Of a stretch of 64,000 nucleotides of DNA, positions 14,839 to 26,258 are shown in pieces. The position numbers and the translations under genes were made by a program. The notes below the pieces were generated by a model. The model saw only the letters and a program-made list of their open reading frames with translations. It was not told the origin of the DNA and ran no database searches. This stretch comes from Rhizodiscina lignyota (lineage: Eukaryota > Ascomycota > Dothideomycetes > Aulographales > Rhizodiscinaceae). The DNA is taken from contig ML978135.1 of NCBI GenBank assembly GCA_010015805.1, positions 62,001 through 126,000 on the forward strand, read 5' to 3'. The first letter of the stretch is position 1. The number at the start of each line of letters is the position of its first letter.

Positions 14839-16394
14839 TTAGCGTTTCCTCAGACGCTCTTGCTCCGTGACTAGCATATTGTAGAAGCCCTCATCGTAGG
14901 TGGTGCACTGCAAGTACTCCCACCAGAGGCGCAAGCCTGCTGGATCATCGGAATCGGCCTGTTGATCTTGTCAGCACATTGCATCAATCTGTTGAAAGAG
15001 TAGACTTACGTTCTCAAACGCCTGGAGGATGGTCTCCTTCTTCATCATGCCCACTTTCATCTTAGCCTCGCTCTCCCACTCTTTCAACTCGTCCATGTAT
15101 TCTTCGGCTGCGCCAGCCGTAGTGCTAGTCTCGTCTTTGGGGCTAGCATCAGCTGCATCAGCCAAATCGCCCTCGAACTCAGGCTTCTTCCAGAAGTGCT
15201 TCATGAGCTCCTCGGTGACCCAAGCCGGACGGCCGATGTCGGCAAGCTGCTCAGCCCAGTGCATCTTGACGTTGTTGGGAACGGCCTCCACCATGCGGTC
15301 GTAGTCCAGACGATCCGAGAAGCGCTCCTGCGAATACATGCCAAAGTAGATGTACTCGTGCTCATTCTTGCCAGCATTCTTAGCGAAAGTGCTTGCGCGG
15401 ACGAACACCGGAGTGTTAACGATTGCATCGTCGTCGGGGTCATCCTCGTCCTTGTTGAGGCGGACAAACGGAATGAGCTTTGCGCCATGGGCACCTGGCT
15501 GAGGCGGAGCGTATGGATCGGTGGCGGCATCGATGGCGAAGTACGCGCGTCCCGTCAAGATGGATTCGCCATGAGAAGGTGGAATGTAGTAAAAGCCAGG
15601 AGACCACTCGATGCCACCGAAAAGCTTGTGGATGACCTCGAAAGAGAAGGTGCGAGTAGCTGCAGCATTTGGGATCTTATCTGTTGTCTCCAGGGACAAC
15701 GCATTAAGACGTCGTATGATCAGAGGTGTATATGTGGAAGTGGCTTTGACCGCGACGTCTTCAACGGATTGCACCGCTTCGTGAGGCTTGGGGAATGGCC
15801 TGGACACAGGAGTCCTCGTGCGGGATGGAGTAGGAGTCAAGTCCACAGAAACTTGAGCAGGGGGGCTGTTGCCGGTAGCCTGGATCGGGAACTGAGGAAG
15901 GCTTGACGGTGAACGCCTGGGACTGCCATTGTATGAGACACTTTGTAACAATCTGGAAGATGTTTTACTTACGTGTTTGTGCCAAGGGAAGCTTCTAACG
16001 ATTTTGGATCGACCTTCAGAGCTATTTCACCGTTCGTAAGCTTTACGTTGTCCGCTACCGCTAGGGAGCTGTCTGGATCTTGAGGTTTGGCAAGTGACTG
16101 GAAAGGCCCAACAGTTACTGTCCACCCACCTCGAAGCAAGAGATCCACATCGTGACGCAAGTGAGAGAGCTCCTTCAATGAACCATCTTTGAGTACTTCA
16201 AAGTCCTTCCTCAAGAGATCGACCTCCGCAGCCGCCGAGTTCTTGGCTGGTTCCAGCGAGTCACGTCTTGTTGCTGGAACATTCGGCTTTGACGGCTTGT
16301 GCTTTGATTGCTGCATCGACGGCGGCGAACCGTATGCATTGGGATTGAAGGACCCCGCTTGAGGGTTGAAGGACTGGTTGTCCCTCCGATTCAT
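14839..16394 (-). CDS. Conserved fungal protein of unknown function
   Basis: I do not recognise a named domain with confidence. Model complement(join(14839..14958,15010..15922,15973..16394)), 484 aa, phases consistent; the exon-2 acceptor could alternatively be 6 bases further in, at 15916. The N-terminal 200 residues are polar and low-complexity (Asn/Gln/Pro/Ser), with a short charged helical patch EVDLLRKDFEVLKDGSLKEL. From about residue 220 a well-ordered domain begins (IRRLNALSLETTDKIPN, then FGGIEWSPGFYYIPPSHGES, IPFVRLNKDEDD and EYIYFGMYSQERFSDRLDY), followed by an acidic Ala/Asp-rich linker and a Lys/Glu-rich helical end (LRLWWEYLQCTTYDEGFYN...RLRKR). No signal peptide or membrane segment, so probably nuclear or cytosolic. 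The exon joins recover continuous sequence, which supports a real gene. Confidence 0.8.
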
Positions 16395-17604
16395 GTTGCC
16401 GGGTGCAAGTGATGTTGTTGAAGAGAATGAAGGAAGTTCGAGGTGGTGTGACCGAAGACGAAGGAATTTGTCGTCCTTGTTAATGGCTGCTCGAATTGAG
16501 TGCAGAGGGGGGAATGTATGGGAGATTTATATTAGAGGAGGGTGTTGTTGAAAGGTGGAAGGAGGTTGAGGAATGAAATATAAATAAGTAGGCAGCAGGG
16601 AATGAGTCGGAGCAAACCAAGCGGGAAGGTTTTTGCAACGTGAAGAAATGGAGGATGCCTGCCGGATTGCTAGGTAACTTGCTGCGAAGTCGGAGAGTGT
16701 CACTAGATCAAAGAAAAATGAGAGAGAATGCTTATTCAATCTTCTAATTGTTAATGATCTTGGCAGGAGGCGTGATAGACGTTAATGTGGGAGGCCCTGT
16801 GGATGAGCAACGAGTGCTTTTCTCATCGATAAATGTCAAACAAGCCTTGCAGTAGCGTCGTGAGTATTGATTATTTCTTAACTGACGGATATAGAGAGCT
16901 GAGCCAAAGTGCTAGTTTGCTGAAGAGAGTTTGAATTGACCATTGAGAGTTTCATGAGAGCTTACCGAAATAAGAGAGGCGAGGATATATCCTCCGTCGT
17001 CGCAAGCGCTGTGGCTCTCTAGTTGATGTGATTAATGGGAGGTCATCAATTGTTATGCTGCAGCTTTACGAAAAGTCATACGTTCAAATCAAAGCACTGG
17101 CGTTTATCTGCATTGATACTCACACTGCCCACTCAGGAATCTGTAGATCTGAAGTAAGCTATACGTAAGGACTGCAGTAGTGCAATCAGAAATTCGGCGG
17201 GTATCTTAGAATCTCTAGGAAAGTAATGGGAATTGGAAATTGCAGATGGATTGGTCGTTGGCAGCATTTTGTAAAGTGATGTCGTGGTGGTTGGTGACCC
17301 TGCGTGAGGACGAAAATAAGGAGACGAAGACATGCGACCTGCGTCCGTTCGCAGCGCGCTAAGGCCGAAACGAGCGTAGCAGCAGATGGCGACGTCACTT
17401 TCAGGGTCTTCGGCTTTGGCAACGCCGAACGAGAGGAACATGAGAACATTTGAGGGCAGGTGAGAAAAGCTCCACTATCTGCTGCGACCGAATCGTGCTT
17501 CTCCATGTCCCATACACACGTTTGACTTCCGTTTTACCACTCATTGCACCCGTCAAAATAATATTTCACCGCCAGCGGTTCGTTCTCCGGGGTCGCGCGA
17601 CATC
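16395..17604. other. 1.2-kb divergent intergenic region
   Basis: Lies between the start codons of the unknown protein (-) and SAP30 (+), so it should hold two promoters. No coding evidence; short frames at 17133-17506 on the minus strand have no recognisable content. Confidence 0.5.
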
Positions 17605-18383
17605 ATGCCTCCTGCGCGACGCGCACTGCAGGAGGACTCGAAATCCGAGGAGTCGACGCGCGAGAAGCTCAAATCACTACCATATGGCGCGGGGAGGGGG
17701 AAACGCGCAAGTAATATCGCCAATGGCACAAACCTTCGAGAGATTGCGACCTCAAATAGCCTTGCTGCTGCAACGAACGGCGCTCTTGAGCCACCGGATG
17801 GTATTGTCATGGTGCGCTGCCAATCGAGTGTTTCGCTCACTCCGACCCTACCTGTTAAGCGGCATAAAATAAGACAGAATATTCCGCTAACATCTTGTTT
17901 CTGCTTCCAGATGAACTGGAACAATGAGTCGCTTGATCTCTTGCACCGCTACCGTCATACCTACCGCCTTTCGAGTCCTTCTGCCTTCTCGAATCCAATC
18001 TCGCCTATTATCCTCTCTCCTCATATTGGTCTTGGTATTGGCAAATATTCACCTACAATGGCTAGAGCAAAGTCAAAACGAAGGATCACAAAGGAGCAGC
18101 TGGCGTTGGCAGTTCGCAAGAACTTCAACGCAATGGCCGTGGACGAGGCGGAGGTCCTCGCAGATCTGTATTACAGTGTTGGACATCAAGGTACCAATCC
18201 CTTGGCTGGAGAATTGGGTGTAGAACTGCAGGCGCTGACAGCACCACAGACAAGACATTCCGCGTGAAATTCGCGCCGCCAAAGAAGAATCCCGCCGATT
18301 CTGGAGGTGGTGGCCCAGTGGTAGACACATCGAAAGGGCCACTCAATCGTCTGGACTACTTGAAGAGCCAACAGGCGCGATGA
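17605..18383 (+). CDS. SAP30: SAP30-type Sin3/Rpd3 histone deacetylase complex subunit
   Basis: Adapter of the Sin3-HDAC corepressor complex in the nucleus. Model join(17605..17811,17911..18190,18250..18383), 206 aa. The N-terminus is basic and disordered (MPPARRALQEDSKSEESTRE). The Sin3-binding region begins MNWNNESLDLLHRYRHTYRL, contains SPSAFSNP, SKRRITKEQLALAVRKNFN and DEAEVLADLYYSVGHQ, and after the 59-bp intron continues DKTFRVKFAPPKK, as in fungal SAP30 proteins. The C-terminus (NRLDYLKSQQAR) is reached only by this splice. Intron 1 (17812..17910, 99 bp) has a weak donor GTGCGC but a good branch site and a pyrimidine-rich acceptor; it is a multiple of three with no stop, so retention would insert 33 residues. 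Symbol given by family, not by orthology test. Confidence 0.85.
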
Positions 18384-19094
18384 TTCGATTTTCTGTGTAC
18401 GGTATTGATGAGCCACGTTTTCCGATGACAGCATCTGATGTACAAACGGCGGCGAATCTTGCATTGGGCCCGGCGTTTTGGAAATCGACACGACCGCCCA
18501 TATTGGCGGAATGATGAGAGAAAGCATTAAGCGTTGTATTGTCGACAACTTTATCGTCCTTTCTTGTGCGTACTTCGAGACGAGGATTTGGCGATATACC
18601 CACATCCAGGCACTGTCGATCCACTCAAGACGGAGACTCTTTTGGAAATCCTAATGTCATTAGTGTCTATTATCAGGGCACTCAGCTGTGTCTTTCAAAG
18701 ATCAATCAACTCCAAGATCAGCGGAACATCGCCCAAGTATCTTGGTGAGCCTGTGATATATCTGCTGTGCATCTCGAACGAGTAGACTACCTCTCACAAA
18801 CGCCTGAAAGGAACTGATGGCGCACTAGTAATCAGAGAGCAGGTAGGAAAATTGATGGAAGAAATCAATGGAAGGTTTCCATGTTTGCTCGATATTCTCG
18901 ACGATTCCGTCCCGGCCGAATCTCCTCGAAAGAAAGTTGCCGGCACGTGATCGCTCCGAAAAACTTTTGGCACTTTATCCATCCCCAGCGATATCGCTCT
19001 AGAAAGTGCACAACTTACAACCCTTTGCGCATCTCCACTCCTTTGCCCTTTTGTCTTCTCAAATGTACAATTATACTCCCTTGTAACGTTTAGA
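18384..19094. other. Intergenic, SAP30 to MDJ1
   Basis: 711 bp with no convincing coding frame. It includes SAP30 3' sequence and the MDJ1 promoter, with a C/T-rich tract at 19020-19080 just before the MDJ1 start. Confidence 0.45.
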
Positions 19095-20834
19095 ATGAGT
19101 CTTGCAGGCCCGGGACTACCGCTGAAGGCGGCGCTCCCTTTCCGCGTTCTTGCCGCATCTCGAACATACCCTCGGATACAGTCACAGAGCAGCGAACAGC
19201 AACAACAAAGGCATAAGCATTCTTTCTCAAGGGCGAGATGGAAGGGAATGCCTTTAAGTTCCACAGTTCGACCACAAAGTGCATCTGATATTCCCTCTCA
19301 ACGACGGGTACGTCAATTAACTTCCCGTTTCTCAATCTATTGTCTGGGTTTTGATATACTGATTGTCTTCCCTATATAGCATTTCCATTCCTCTTCCCCT
19401 CTCTCACAACAAAAAGACCCCTACAAGGCCCTCGGAATCTCCTCTTCCGCCTCCGCCAGCGAAATCAAGAAGGCATACTACGGCCTAGCGAAAAAGTACC
19501 ACCCCGACACGAACAAGGACCCCGGTGCGAAAGACAAGTTTGCCGAAGCGCAAAGTGCTTACGAAGTTTTGAACGACCCAAAGAAGAAAGAAGCCTGGGA
19601 TACATATGGCGCGGCGGCATTCCAGCAGGGCGGGTTCGATCCCAGTGGTGGAGCCGGCGCCGGAGGACCTGGTGGCAATCCATTCGCTGGCTTTGGCGGC
19701 TTTGGGTTCGGTTCCGCTCAAGGAAGCCAGAGTGGCTTTGGACAAGCGTTTGGATTTGAGGATATATTCAGCGCGTTCACCGGCGGTGCTACGTCTGGCG
19801 CAAAACGACGACGGGGTGGGATGTTTTCGGAAGAGGTTTATGTTGGCAATGACATTGAGGTGCAGACGAATATTAGCTTCATGGATGCAGCCAAGGGTGC
19901 AAAGAAAGAGATCTGGATCACGCCGTTGGTGGAGTGCGGGACGTGCCACGGGAGCGGATTGAAGAAGGGTGTGAAGAGACAGGCGTGTAAGGCATGCGAC
20001 GGAAATGGCACCAGGGTACAGTTTATGCAGGGTGGCTTTCAGGTTGCCATGACCTGTGATGTTTGTGGTGGAAGTGGGCAGTCGGTGCCGAAGAACGGGA
20101 CATGCGGTACTTGCCATGGGGATGGGGCTGTCAGGCAGCGCAAGAGCGTCACAGTCGAGATTCCAGGGGGAGTGGAGGATGGAATGAGGATGAGGGTCAG
20201 CGGAGAAGGCGATGCACCTGCGACGGGCAGGGTAGCCGGAGAGAATGTGAAGGGGCAGAAGGGTGATCTCTACGTTCATATCCGCGTTGCGCCAGATCCA
20301 AAGTTCGGTCGCAACGGCGCTGATATCCTCTACACTGCCGCGATACCCCTGACAACAGCAATTCTTGGCGGCGAAATCCAGGTGCCAACGCTGGATGGTG
20401 ATGTGAGAGTACGCGTACCCACGGGGACGGGAACGGGCGAAAAGATCACCTTGACTGGCATGGGCATGACGAAGATCGGCAACAGAAGAGGTGCGACAGG
20501 CGACCTGCGGGTCGAATTCAAGGTCCAGATGCCGAAATATTTGAGCGCGAACCAGCGAACCATCATCGAGATGCTAGCCGACGAGATGGGCGACAAGACA
20601 GCGAAGCGCGTCATGAACCTTGGCAAGCATTCGGACACCTCCTCTTCCTCCTCCTCAAAGGACAGCGGCAAATCCACAGATACTGCAACAAAGGAGGGCG
20701 ACCATAAGAACGAAAGCTTTCTGAAGAATGCGTGGCACACTTTGACAGGCCAGCATGATAACATCAAAGATGAACCGGGGAAGCAAAATGACGAGCCGAA
20801 GGAAGAGCCCAAGAAAGCGTCGGGCTCAGGCTGA
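19095..20834 (+). CDS. MDJ1: Mitochondrial DnaJ co-chaperone (Mdj1-type)
   Basis: Type I J-protein of the mitochondrial matrix that stimulates Ssc1 ATPase. Model join(19095..19307,19380..20834), 555 aa; the 72-bp intron joins ...IPSQRR to HFHSSSPLS, a typical presequence end. The J domain starts [13 protein letters not shown] and has the essential HPD in [11 protein letters not shown] Gly/Phe-rich linker follows ([15 protein letters not shown]). The zinc-binding region carries four CXXCXGXG repeats: [24 protein letters not shown] and CGTCHGDG (residues about 257-325). The C-terminal substrate domain ([19 protein letters not shown]) is complete, then a Ser/Lys-rich tail. All functional motifs are intact. 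Its chaperone partner Hsp70 and the Lon protease are encoded within 20 kb upstream on the same strand. Confidence 0.95.
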
Positions 20835-21593
20835 CACTCCGCTCTATGCGATTTGTATAAATACGTGCTATTTAAGAGACGGCCTTGGCATAGAAGCGTG
20901 GTCTTGCACTTGTTTGCTGCGAGACTACGTATGCATTTTCATGGCGTTAATTCGTTGCATTGTTGTATATACCTCCGGACGACTGTAGAATCAACTCGGC
21001 TCTAATTCGTGTTCTTCGTGCGAGGATGTACTGCTCTCGAACATTGCTTGTACTCTGATGTGGATCGCCTTTCTGGTCCATGGACACAGTTGCCGAGCCT
21101 TCGTTCTACCTCGACGCGGATCTCCTTGTCAATGCGTACTATATTGCAACAGTGTCAAGCTTTCAAAGTGAGCCTTCTTTGGCTCTCTAGCTATCAATCA
21201 CAAAAGTTGTGTATCTTAGTGAGGAGAGCATGATCAAGACAGGTAGGATTTGATATGAATCTTGACATTAGTCTGATAATTAGTCTCGCACTGCAGCCTT
21301 CGGATCGGTGTTAAGTTGCGCAAAACTTCGCTCAAACCATTCTCCTCTCCTGCCGATATTGTTTGGTACGCATGGCAACCGACACCAGAAGACTGTGTTG
21401 TACAATCTCCAACGAGACTCAAGCCACCTGAATGTATCCATCCCGGGCTATCCTTTGCATTCCAGATACAAATAGAAAGGGTATATTCGGCCATCTTCTA
21501 CGAGCTCTGCTTCCCGGCCACACCTGTCTTCAGTAATTCGACTATACACAGTTCGCAATCACCATCTCCTCTTACCCCATCCAGCCAAGTTGA
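20835..21593. other. Convergent intergenic region
   Basis: 759 bp between MDJ1 (+) and the small membrane protein (-). The open frame 21316-21795 (+) overlaps the minus-strand gene and has no family resemblance, so nothing coding is called here. Confidence 0.45.
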
Positions 21594-21986
21594 TCATATC
21601 CACTGCTTTCCCGCTCCAAATAGATTAGCCGTGATGTGCTCAGCCTTCATCCAGGCGTCGCTCCGATTGTCCTCTGCAGCATTTGCCTGGGGACCTTTCT
21701 GGTGCCTGTCGCTGAAGAGAACTGCCGGCACAACCACCGCGCTCAGCAGGATGACCATCAGAAGTATAATCCAATTCGTCTTGCGACGGAGGTGAAGCCT
21801 CCAGAAAGACCGTTGACCGCGATGAATCGCAGGCGGGGGAAGTGGTGTCAGCGTGCGCAGACTATCTGAGGACCGCTCGCGACCCAGGTTTCGCGAGATT
21901 GGGTCCTCGTACGCCGTAAGCCTTCCGCTGAGTGGAATATACACCGGCGTTGGCAGTGAGATGTCGTCTTTGGCAATCTTGGGCAT
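21594..21986 (-). CDS. Small single-pass membrane protein, unknown
   Basis: 130-aa single-exon frame that I do not recognise. Residues 1-65 are polar with Pro/Ser/Arg (ending IHRGQRSFWRLHLRRKTN); then one strong hydrophobic segment NWIILLMVILLSAVVVPAVLF, preceded by a basic patch, so the N-terminus probably faces the cytosol (positive-inside rule). A short polar tail follows (DRHQKGPQANAAEDNRSDAW). The topology is coherent for a real small tail-anchored-like or type II protein, but there is no homology evidence. The opposite strand is also open over part of it; the membrane segment favours the minus strand. Confidence 0.5.
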   Translation of the reverse strand: MPKIAKDDISLPTPVYIPLSGRLTAYEDPISRNLGRERSSDSLRTLTPLPPPAIHRGQRSFWRLHLRRKTNWIILLMVILLSAVVVPAVLFSDRHQKGPQANAAEDNRSDAWMKAEHITANLFGAGKQWI

Positions 21987-22562
21987 GGCGATTGTCGTTT
22001 GGTGATGATTATGATCTTATTTGATGACGACGATGTAGAATTTTGCGTAGAATTTTGCGGGGAGATTTTCTTAATTGTGACGAAATGGAATGGAACAGGA
22101 CTGACTTCGAGTTTGAATAAGAAGATAGGGACGGTAATACGTTTCTTCATCTTTTAACAGGGGCGATGTATGGGTCCGAACGTTGGAGCACCACCGCTTT
22201 GATCTCAAGTGCATCAAATCAGAACGCCTTTTAATCAAACCTAAAGACAACGAGGTAGCATGATGAAACCGTCTCCAATTGGGTTCCTTAATATCATAAT
22301 TGCTGCGTGAAACAGCAAAATAGGTCTCTTTATGCTGTGTCTTGAAGTTCCAGCGTGAAGTTGTCCATTTCCTTCGACTTGGAGCATCTGCGAAACCATC
22401 GGCAATGCATTCAGCGCTATGCCCGGCGCCTTCGTGCCAATCTAGCCAGCAGAGCTATAAGAAGTGATACTGGCTTCTGATATGCGCACTACCCGGGCCC
22501 CAAATGGACATGCTCGTCGGGTTGGGCAATGAGACAACAAGATCGCCTTGTTCTGTCTCAGT
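21987..22562. other. Intergenic between two minus-strand genes
   Basis: 576 bp: promoter of the small membrane protein and 3' flank of the HIT gene. Frames here are short and low-complexity; nothing called. Confidence 0.45.
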
Positions 22563-23163
22563 TCAGGTATCACTCTCTTTCTCCATTTCTGAGGCCAGCC
22601 ATTCCGCCTCTTTCCTCATCTCCTCATCGCTTCTAGGCTTCCTGTCTTCATCTGCATCCACGCCAGGCAATCCCCCTCGCTGGCCATGCCGGCGCTCATG
22701 CTCTCGAAGATGTTGACCAATGTCGCCATCCTCGCTCTCCATCATATTGTATATCGCGTCATTACCACCCTTATCGTCCATATCGCCGTGTTTCCTAGGA
22801 ATTATATGCGCATGGATGTGTGGAACGGACTGTCCGGCATCACTGCCATCTTGAATGGCTACATTGAGAGCTGACGCCTTGTAGACGCGCTCGATCATTC
22901 TGCTGACGCGCTGAACTGCGAGGAAGAGATCGCATACTTCAGAAGATGTCAGGTCGGAGAGGCGCGGGACGCGTCGTAAAGGCGAGACAAGTACATGGCC
23001 GGGGAGAAGTGGTTTGAGGTTGACAAGCGCAAAGGATTGTGAAGTTGTGTAAAAGACCTCTAGCGGATCAGCTCTCTGAAATGTGCTTAATTACAAGACG
23101 CTTTACCTGTGGAGTGACAAGAAAGGATCCAAAATGAATTGCTTTGCTCGTTAAGGGAGGCAT
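22563..23163 (-). CDS. HNT2: FHIT-type HIT-family dinucleoside polyphosphate hydrolase
   Basis: Histidine-triad hydrolase of the Fhit/Hnt2 branch, which cleaves Ap3A to AMP and ADP. Model complement(join(22563..23057,23107..23163)), 183 aa; intron 49 bp. The first exon encodes MPPLTSKAIHFGSFLVTPQ, matching the family's FG..LV..Q start; then SFALVNLKPLLPGHVLVSP, RRVPRLSDLTSSEVCDLF, VAIQDGSDAGQSVPHIHAHI with the HxHxH catalytic triad, and IPRKHGD. The region after the triad is Asp/Glu/Arg-rich and variable, as in other fungal members. Divergently transcribed from the STEEP1-like gene, with 232 bp between starts. Branch assignment relies on the GQSVPHIHAHIIPRK spacing. Confidence 0.92.
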
Positions 23164-23395
23164 TGCTTTAATATTAGAAGACAAATATATTCGAAGTGGA
23201 AGATTCATCCGCTGGCCACTCATGCAAATGTACCTTGAAGCGCGGAATATCGCCGCAACCTACGTCCGTGCTCAAGCTTCAAGGGCCAAAAAATCTACTC
23301 CATAACGCAGATTTCCTTCGACTTCTTCCTCAACTGCCGGGAGACCTCTCAACGTTCCGATACATACCACTAGTTCAAAGGAAACAAATTCCAAC

Positions 23396-23950
23396 ATGGG
23401 CGACCAGCTCCCAAAGACGCCTCCGTCATTGGCGCCTGGAATCCGTACCTACCATTGTATCTGCTCGAATCTCGTGCTTGCTAGCACACGACCACAGCCA
23501 AGTCTTGCACGCCGTAAAGTTGGAAACGACAGAGCTTACATTCTGCCTCTTCCACCACTTCCTGACAGTGAAGACGATATTGACATGGAGCATGACCCAG
23601 TCGCGAAAGACAAAGCCGGCGAAGTGGGACTGGCGACATCCAAAAGCACAAAGAGCTCGGGTTATGCATTGCTTCTGTCAACATATATCGACCGCAAACC
23701 TGTTTTAATCCGCAGGGCGGAATCTTTCGAGAAGCGCTATCTCCATAGATGCGGGCGCTGTGGACTTATCTTTGGATACCAGCTTGATTGGGCGCAGTAC
23801 GACCAAAGCTCTCAAGGAAAAGGGCAGGACTCAGAAGGGGCGACTGCCACCCACAGCTCTGACCGAAGAGAAGACGTGATCTATTTGATTCCTGGTGGTC
23901 TTCAAAGTACACAATCGATGATGGAAGCGGATGTCGAGAGTGAGACGTGA
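23396..23950 (+). CDS. STEEP1-domain protein
   Basis: Member of the STEEP1 (formerly UPF0428/CXorf56) family. The animal member assists ER exit of STING; the role in fungi is not established. Single exon, 184 aa. The N-terminal block TYHCICSNLVLASTRP carries a CxC pair, then AYILPLPPLP, and the C-terminal block KPVLIRRAESFEKRYLHRCG followed by RCGLIFGYQLD carries CxxC, which together look like a four-Cys metal site. The stretch between (DSEDDIDMEHDPVAKDKAGE) is acidic and variable. The frame closes after a Met/Glu-rich tail. Shares a 232-bp divergent promoter region with the HIT hydrolase. Confidence 0.85.
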   Translation: MGDQLPKTPPSLAPGIRTYHCICSNLVLASTRPQPSLARRKVGNDRAYILPLPPLPDSEDDIDMEHDPVAKDKAGEVGLATSKSTKSSGYALLLSTYIDRKPVLIRRAESFEKRYLHRCGRCGLIFGYQLDWAQYDQSSQGKGQDSEGATATHSSDRREDVIYLIPGGLQSTQSMMEADVESET

Positions 23951-24173
23951 ACTCATATACCTTGGCTGCAAGGCCCTCAGCCCTTCACTGCTGGGTGTCC
24001 TTCGCCTTTGAAACACTGCGATGAACAACATTTGAGGCTCTCTGCAATCTCAAGCATTTCTCAACCACTCACTCACCTCTCTCTTCACTTTCACGCTCAA
24101 CACTATCACGATATTCTCATAAGCTTGAAACAACGCGGAATCGGTCGTCTGATAACAACGGCTTTCGAACAGA

Positions 24174-24983
24174 ATGGCAACAGCAACTTCGCTCACTACC
24201 GCTTTGGCTCGATTTACCCGTGGAGGACTCGTCCGGAAAATAATGGCTCCACCAAACGAGAAACGATCTCAGACCGGCCGCGGCACCTTCCCCTTCCTCT
24301 CGCTTCCAGCGGAGCTACGGAACATGGTGTACTTCTATTACCACGAATCTCCAGTCATTTGGGTCAAAGACACGAAGTCACGCATTCCGGGACAACCTTT
24401 GCCAGATACTCTTCTTTCGAATGTCTTCAGTCTGTGCTGCATCAACCGCCAAATCCGCCAGGAAGCACTCGACTATCTCTTCTCTACGAAGACAGTGATG
24501 CTAGAGCAGCGCCTATTCCCTCAACTGCGCGATACCCTACCTCTTGAAGCACGCAACGCTCTGACCTCACTTAAGATCCACCAGTTCGACCTGCGCTACG
24601 TATGGTCTAAATCCGGGGAGAAGATCGAGTACTATAATCCAAAGCGTGTCACCCATCGATGCTGGCGCTTGCCTCTGACTACACAGTATCCGCGCCTTAA
24701 GAGCATCGAGGTGCGCCTTGCGAGGAAGCGGACTTGTCTGATGCATGTCGCTGGCAAGATTGCAAGTCGGGCCAGAGGGCGGCACTCCCACAAAAGGCTT
24801 AAAATCGGAGAGCTTATCGAGGCACCAGGTATGAAGTGGCTGCGTGGAAATCGCGGACTCAACTACTTCAAGTTCAACGCTATTGGTCCGACATGCAAAA
24901 AGTGCTGGGTGGCTCAAAGGGGGAAGTGTGAGCAGCTGCTCGCTGAGCTGGATGTGTTGGTTCGGGCTGAGGTTGTTAGCTGA
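24174..24983 (+). CDS. F-box-like protein, fungal
   Basis: 269-aa single-exon protein. Residues about 37-55 (GTFPFLSLPAELRNMVYFYY) match the short F-box-like helix common in fungal proteins of this size, which may act as SCF ubiquitin ligase adapters. It is followed by LLSNVFSLCCINRQIRQEAL, the usual next block in this group, then a Lys/Arg-rich C-terminal half ending with a CKKCWVAQRGKCEQLL cysteine cluster. A second ATG (24243, MAPPNEKRSQ) is possible; the upstream one was kept because the frame is open and basic. Substrate unknown. Confidence 0.75.
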   Translation: MATATSLTTALARFTRGGLVRKIMAPPNEKRSQTGRGTFPFLSLPAELRNMVYFYYHESPVIWVKDTKSRIPGQPLPDTLLSNVFSLCCINRQIRQEALDYLFSTKTVMLEQRLFPQLRDTLPLEARNALTSLKIHQFDLRYVWSKSGEKIEYYNPKRVTHRCWRLPLTTQYPRLKSIEVRLARKRTCLMHVAGKIASRARGRHSHKRLKIGELIEAPGMKWLRGNRGLNYFKFNAIGPTCKKCWVAQRGKCEQLLAELDVLVRAEVVS

Positions 24984-25257
24984 TTTGATTAAGCACTCTT
25001 GGGCTCTGACGGAATCGCCAGACCAGAGCGCGAGTCGCGGAACTTGGAAAATCGTGCATCACATTTTCATTGAGCTACAAAAGTAATGGAGCGTTGGAGA
25101 CCAAATCCACGAAAGCATGGAAAAGGTACCAGTTCTACAGCAAATGTTACCCCAAGATCAAATGCACTAAATATGAGACAGAATACTCACATGAAACTGG
25201 GAAGATGTTTCAAAGGCCAGCATCGTGGGAAACACATAGCGCACGTGCTCTTAGGCA

Positions 25258-25806
25258 CTAAACTCTAATAAACTCCCAAACAATCCCGTCAGAAGCCCCA
25301 TCCCCAATTTTCGCCAGCTTCTCAACACCCTGCTCTATTTTGATCCCCACGTGCCGGAGCCTCTCGAAATGAGTCATGAGCAAGACATAGCCGCCCTCTG
25401 GCGTAGCCCGCACGCAAAAGTTTTCCCACCCTTGATGCCTCTCCGCTGAGCAGCACAGTTTCCCTCTGGTATCGTGACCCAGGAACTTGCCCGAGATGGG
25501 ACTGCGGAAGCCGAGCCAGCCTTTGGTTTCTACGCACTCCCAGTGCGTGGAGCCACTGCTACTTGGCGGGGCTAGCACAACCTGTCCGTCAAGCAAAGTG
25601 ATCACTTGCCACGACGAGATAGACCGGATGATGAAGGTGGAGCCAGGCCAAGGAACTGAGGAGGAGGAGCTAGGTTTCATATCATGGAACGGGTCGTCCT
25701 CGTCCAGAAGGTCGCCATCGACGGTTTCCGGTGGTGTGGTAGCTATGTTGAGTGTTGAAGTATCGACCTCCGAGATGGGCCTGGGGTCGATGTTGCTGAG
25801 GACCAT
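25258..25806 (-). CDS. Unknown protein, possible beta-trefoil fold
   Basis: 182-aa single-exon protein not matched to a named family. After a disordered Asp/Ser/Pro N-terminus, residues about 55-165 alternate short strands and turns with a repeated pattern: FIIRSISSWQVITLLDGQVV, HWECVETKGWLGFRSPISGK, FLGHDTRGKLCC, ENFCVRATPEGGYVLLM. The FR.P.SGKFLGHD and L..H.ERLRHVG elements look like fascin/beta-trefoil lobes. No signal peptide or membrane segment. Convergent with the F-box-like gene (274 bp between stops). Fold call is by pattern only. Confidence 0.65.
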   Translation of the reverse strand: MVLSNIDPRPISEVDTSTLNIATTPPETVDGDLLDEDDPFHDMKPSSSSSVPWPGSTFIIRSISSWQVITLLDGQVVLAPPSSSGSTHWECVETKGWLGFRSPISGKFLGHDTRGKLCCSAERHQGWENFCVRATPEGGYVLLMTHFERLRHVGIKIEQGVEKLAKIGDGASDGIVWEFIRV

Positions 25807-26258
25807 GGCGGCGGAGTCTTAGGTTGGTTTCATAAACTGGAATGGCGAAGGCTTTGATGCGATAAATTCAGGATAAGGAATAATGGCTATGGATAAGCCA
25901 GTAATTAAAAACACCTGTAATGGTCGATCGGTTGGAGTCGTCGCAGAGTTGATCGAAGAAATTACTGTTGCAACAGATTGTACACCAGGAGATATGCTAC
26001 AGGAGATATGTTTCAACTATATCTTAGCACTTGAGGGTTTGGCCTTCCCTTGAGTGGCCTTGAGCTTCGTGAGGCGATATATCGTAGCCTTAAATAATAC
26101 GATGCCAAGTTACGTATCCCACAGCGCCGAGGATTTGCCGAACAACGACGCCAAGGGTGCATACCAATAACTCACCAGTGTTTCCTCGCCAGCTCACCGT
26201 CAAAGTTTACGTTATGTAGTAATGGCGACCGAAATCTGGATGCTTCCTCCAAGTCGAG
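25807..26258. other. Divergent intergenic region
   Basis: 452 bp between the possible beta-trefoil gene (-) and the Zn2Cys6 gene (+). No coding frame; two copies of caggagatatg lie near 25987-26009. Confidence 0.45.

Noticed and set aside
21316-21795. 159-aa plus-strand frame over the small membrane protein
   Set aside because: The minus frame has a coherent basic patch plus membrane helix; the plus frame has no recognisable feature.
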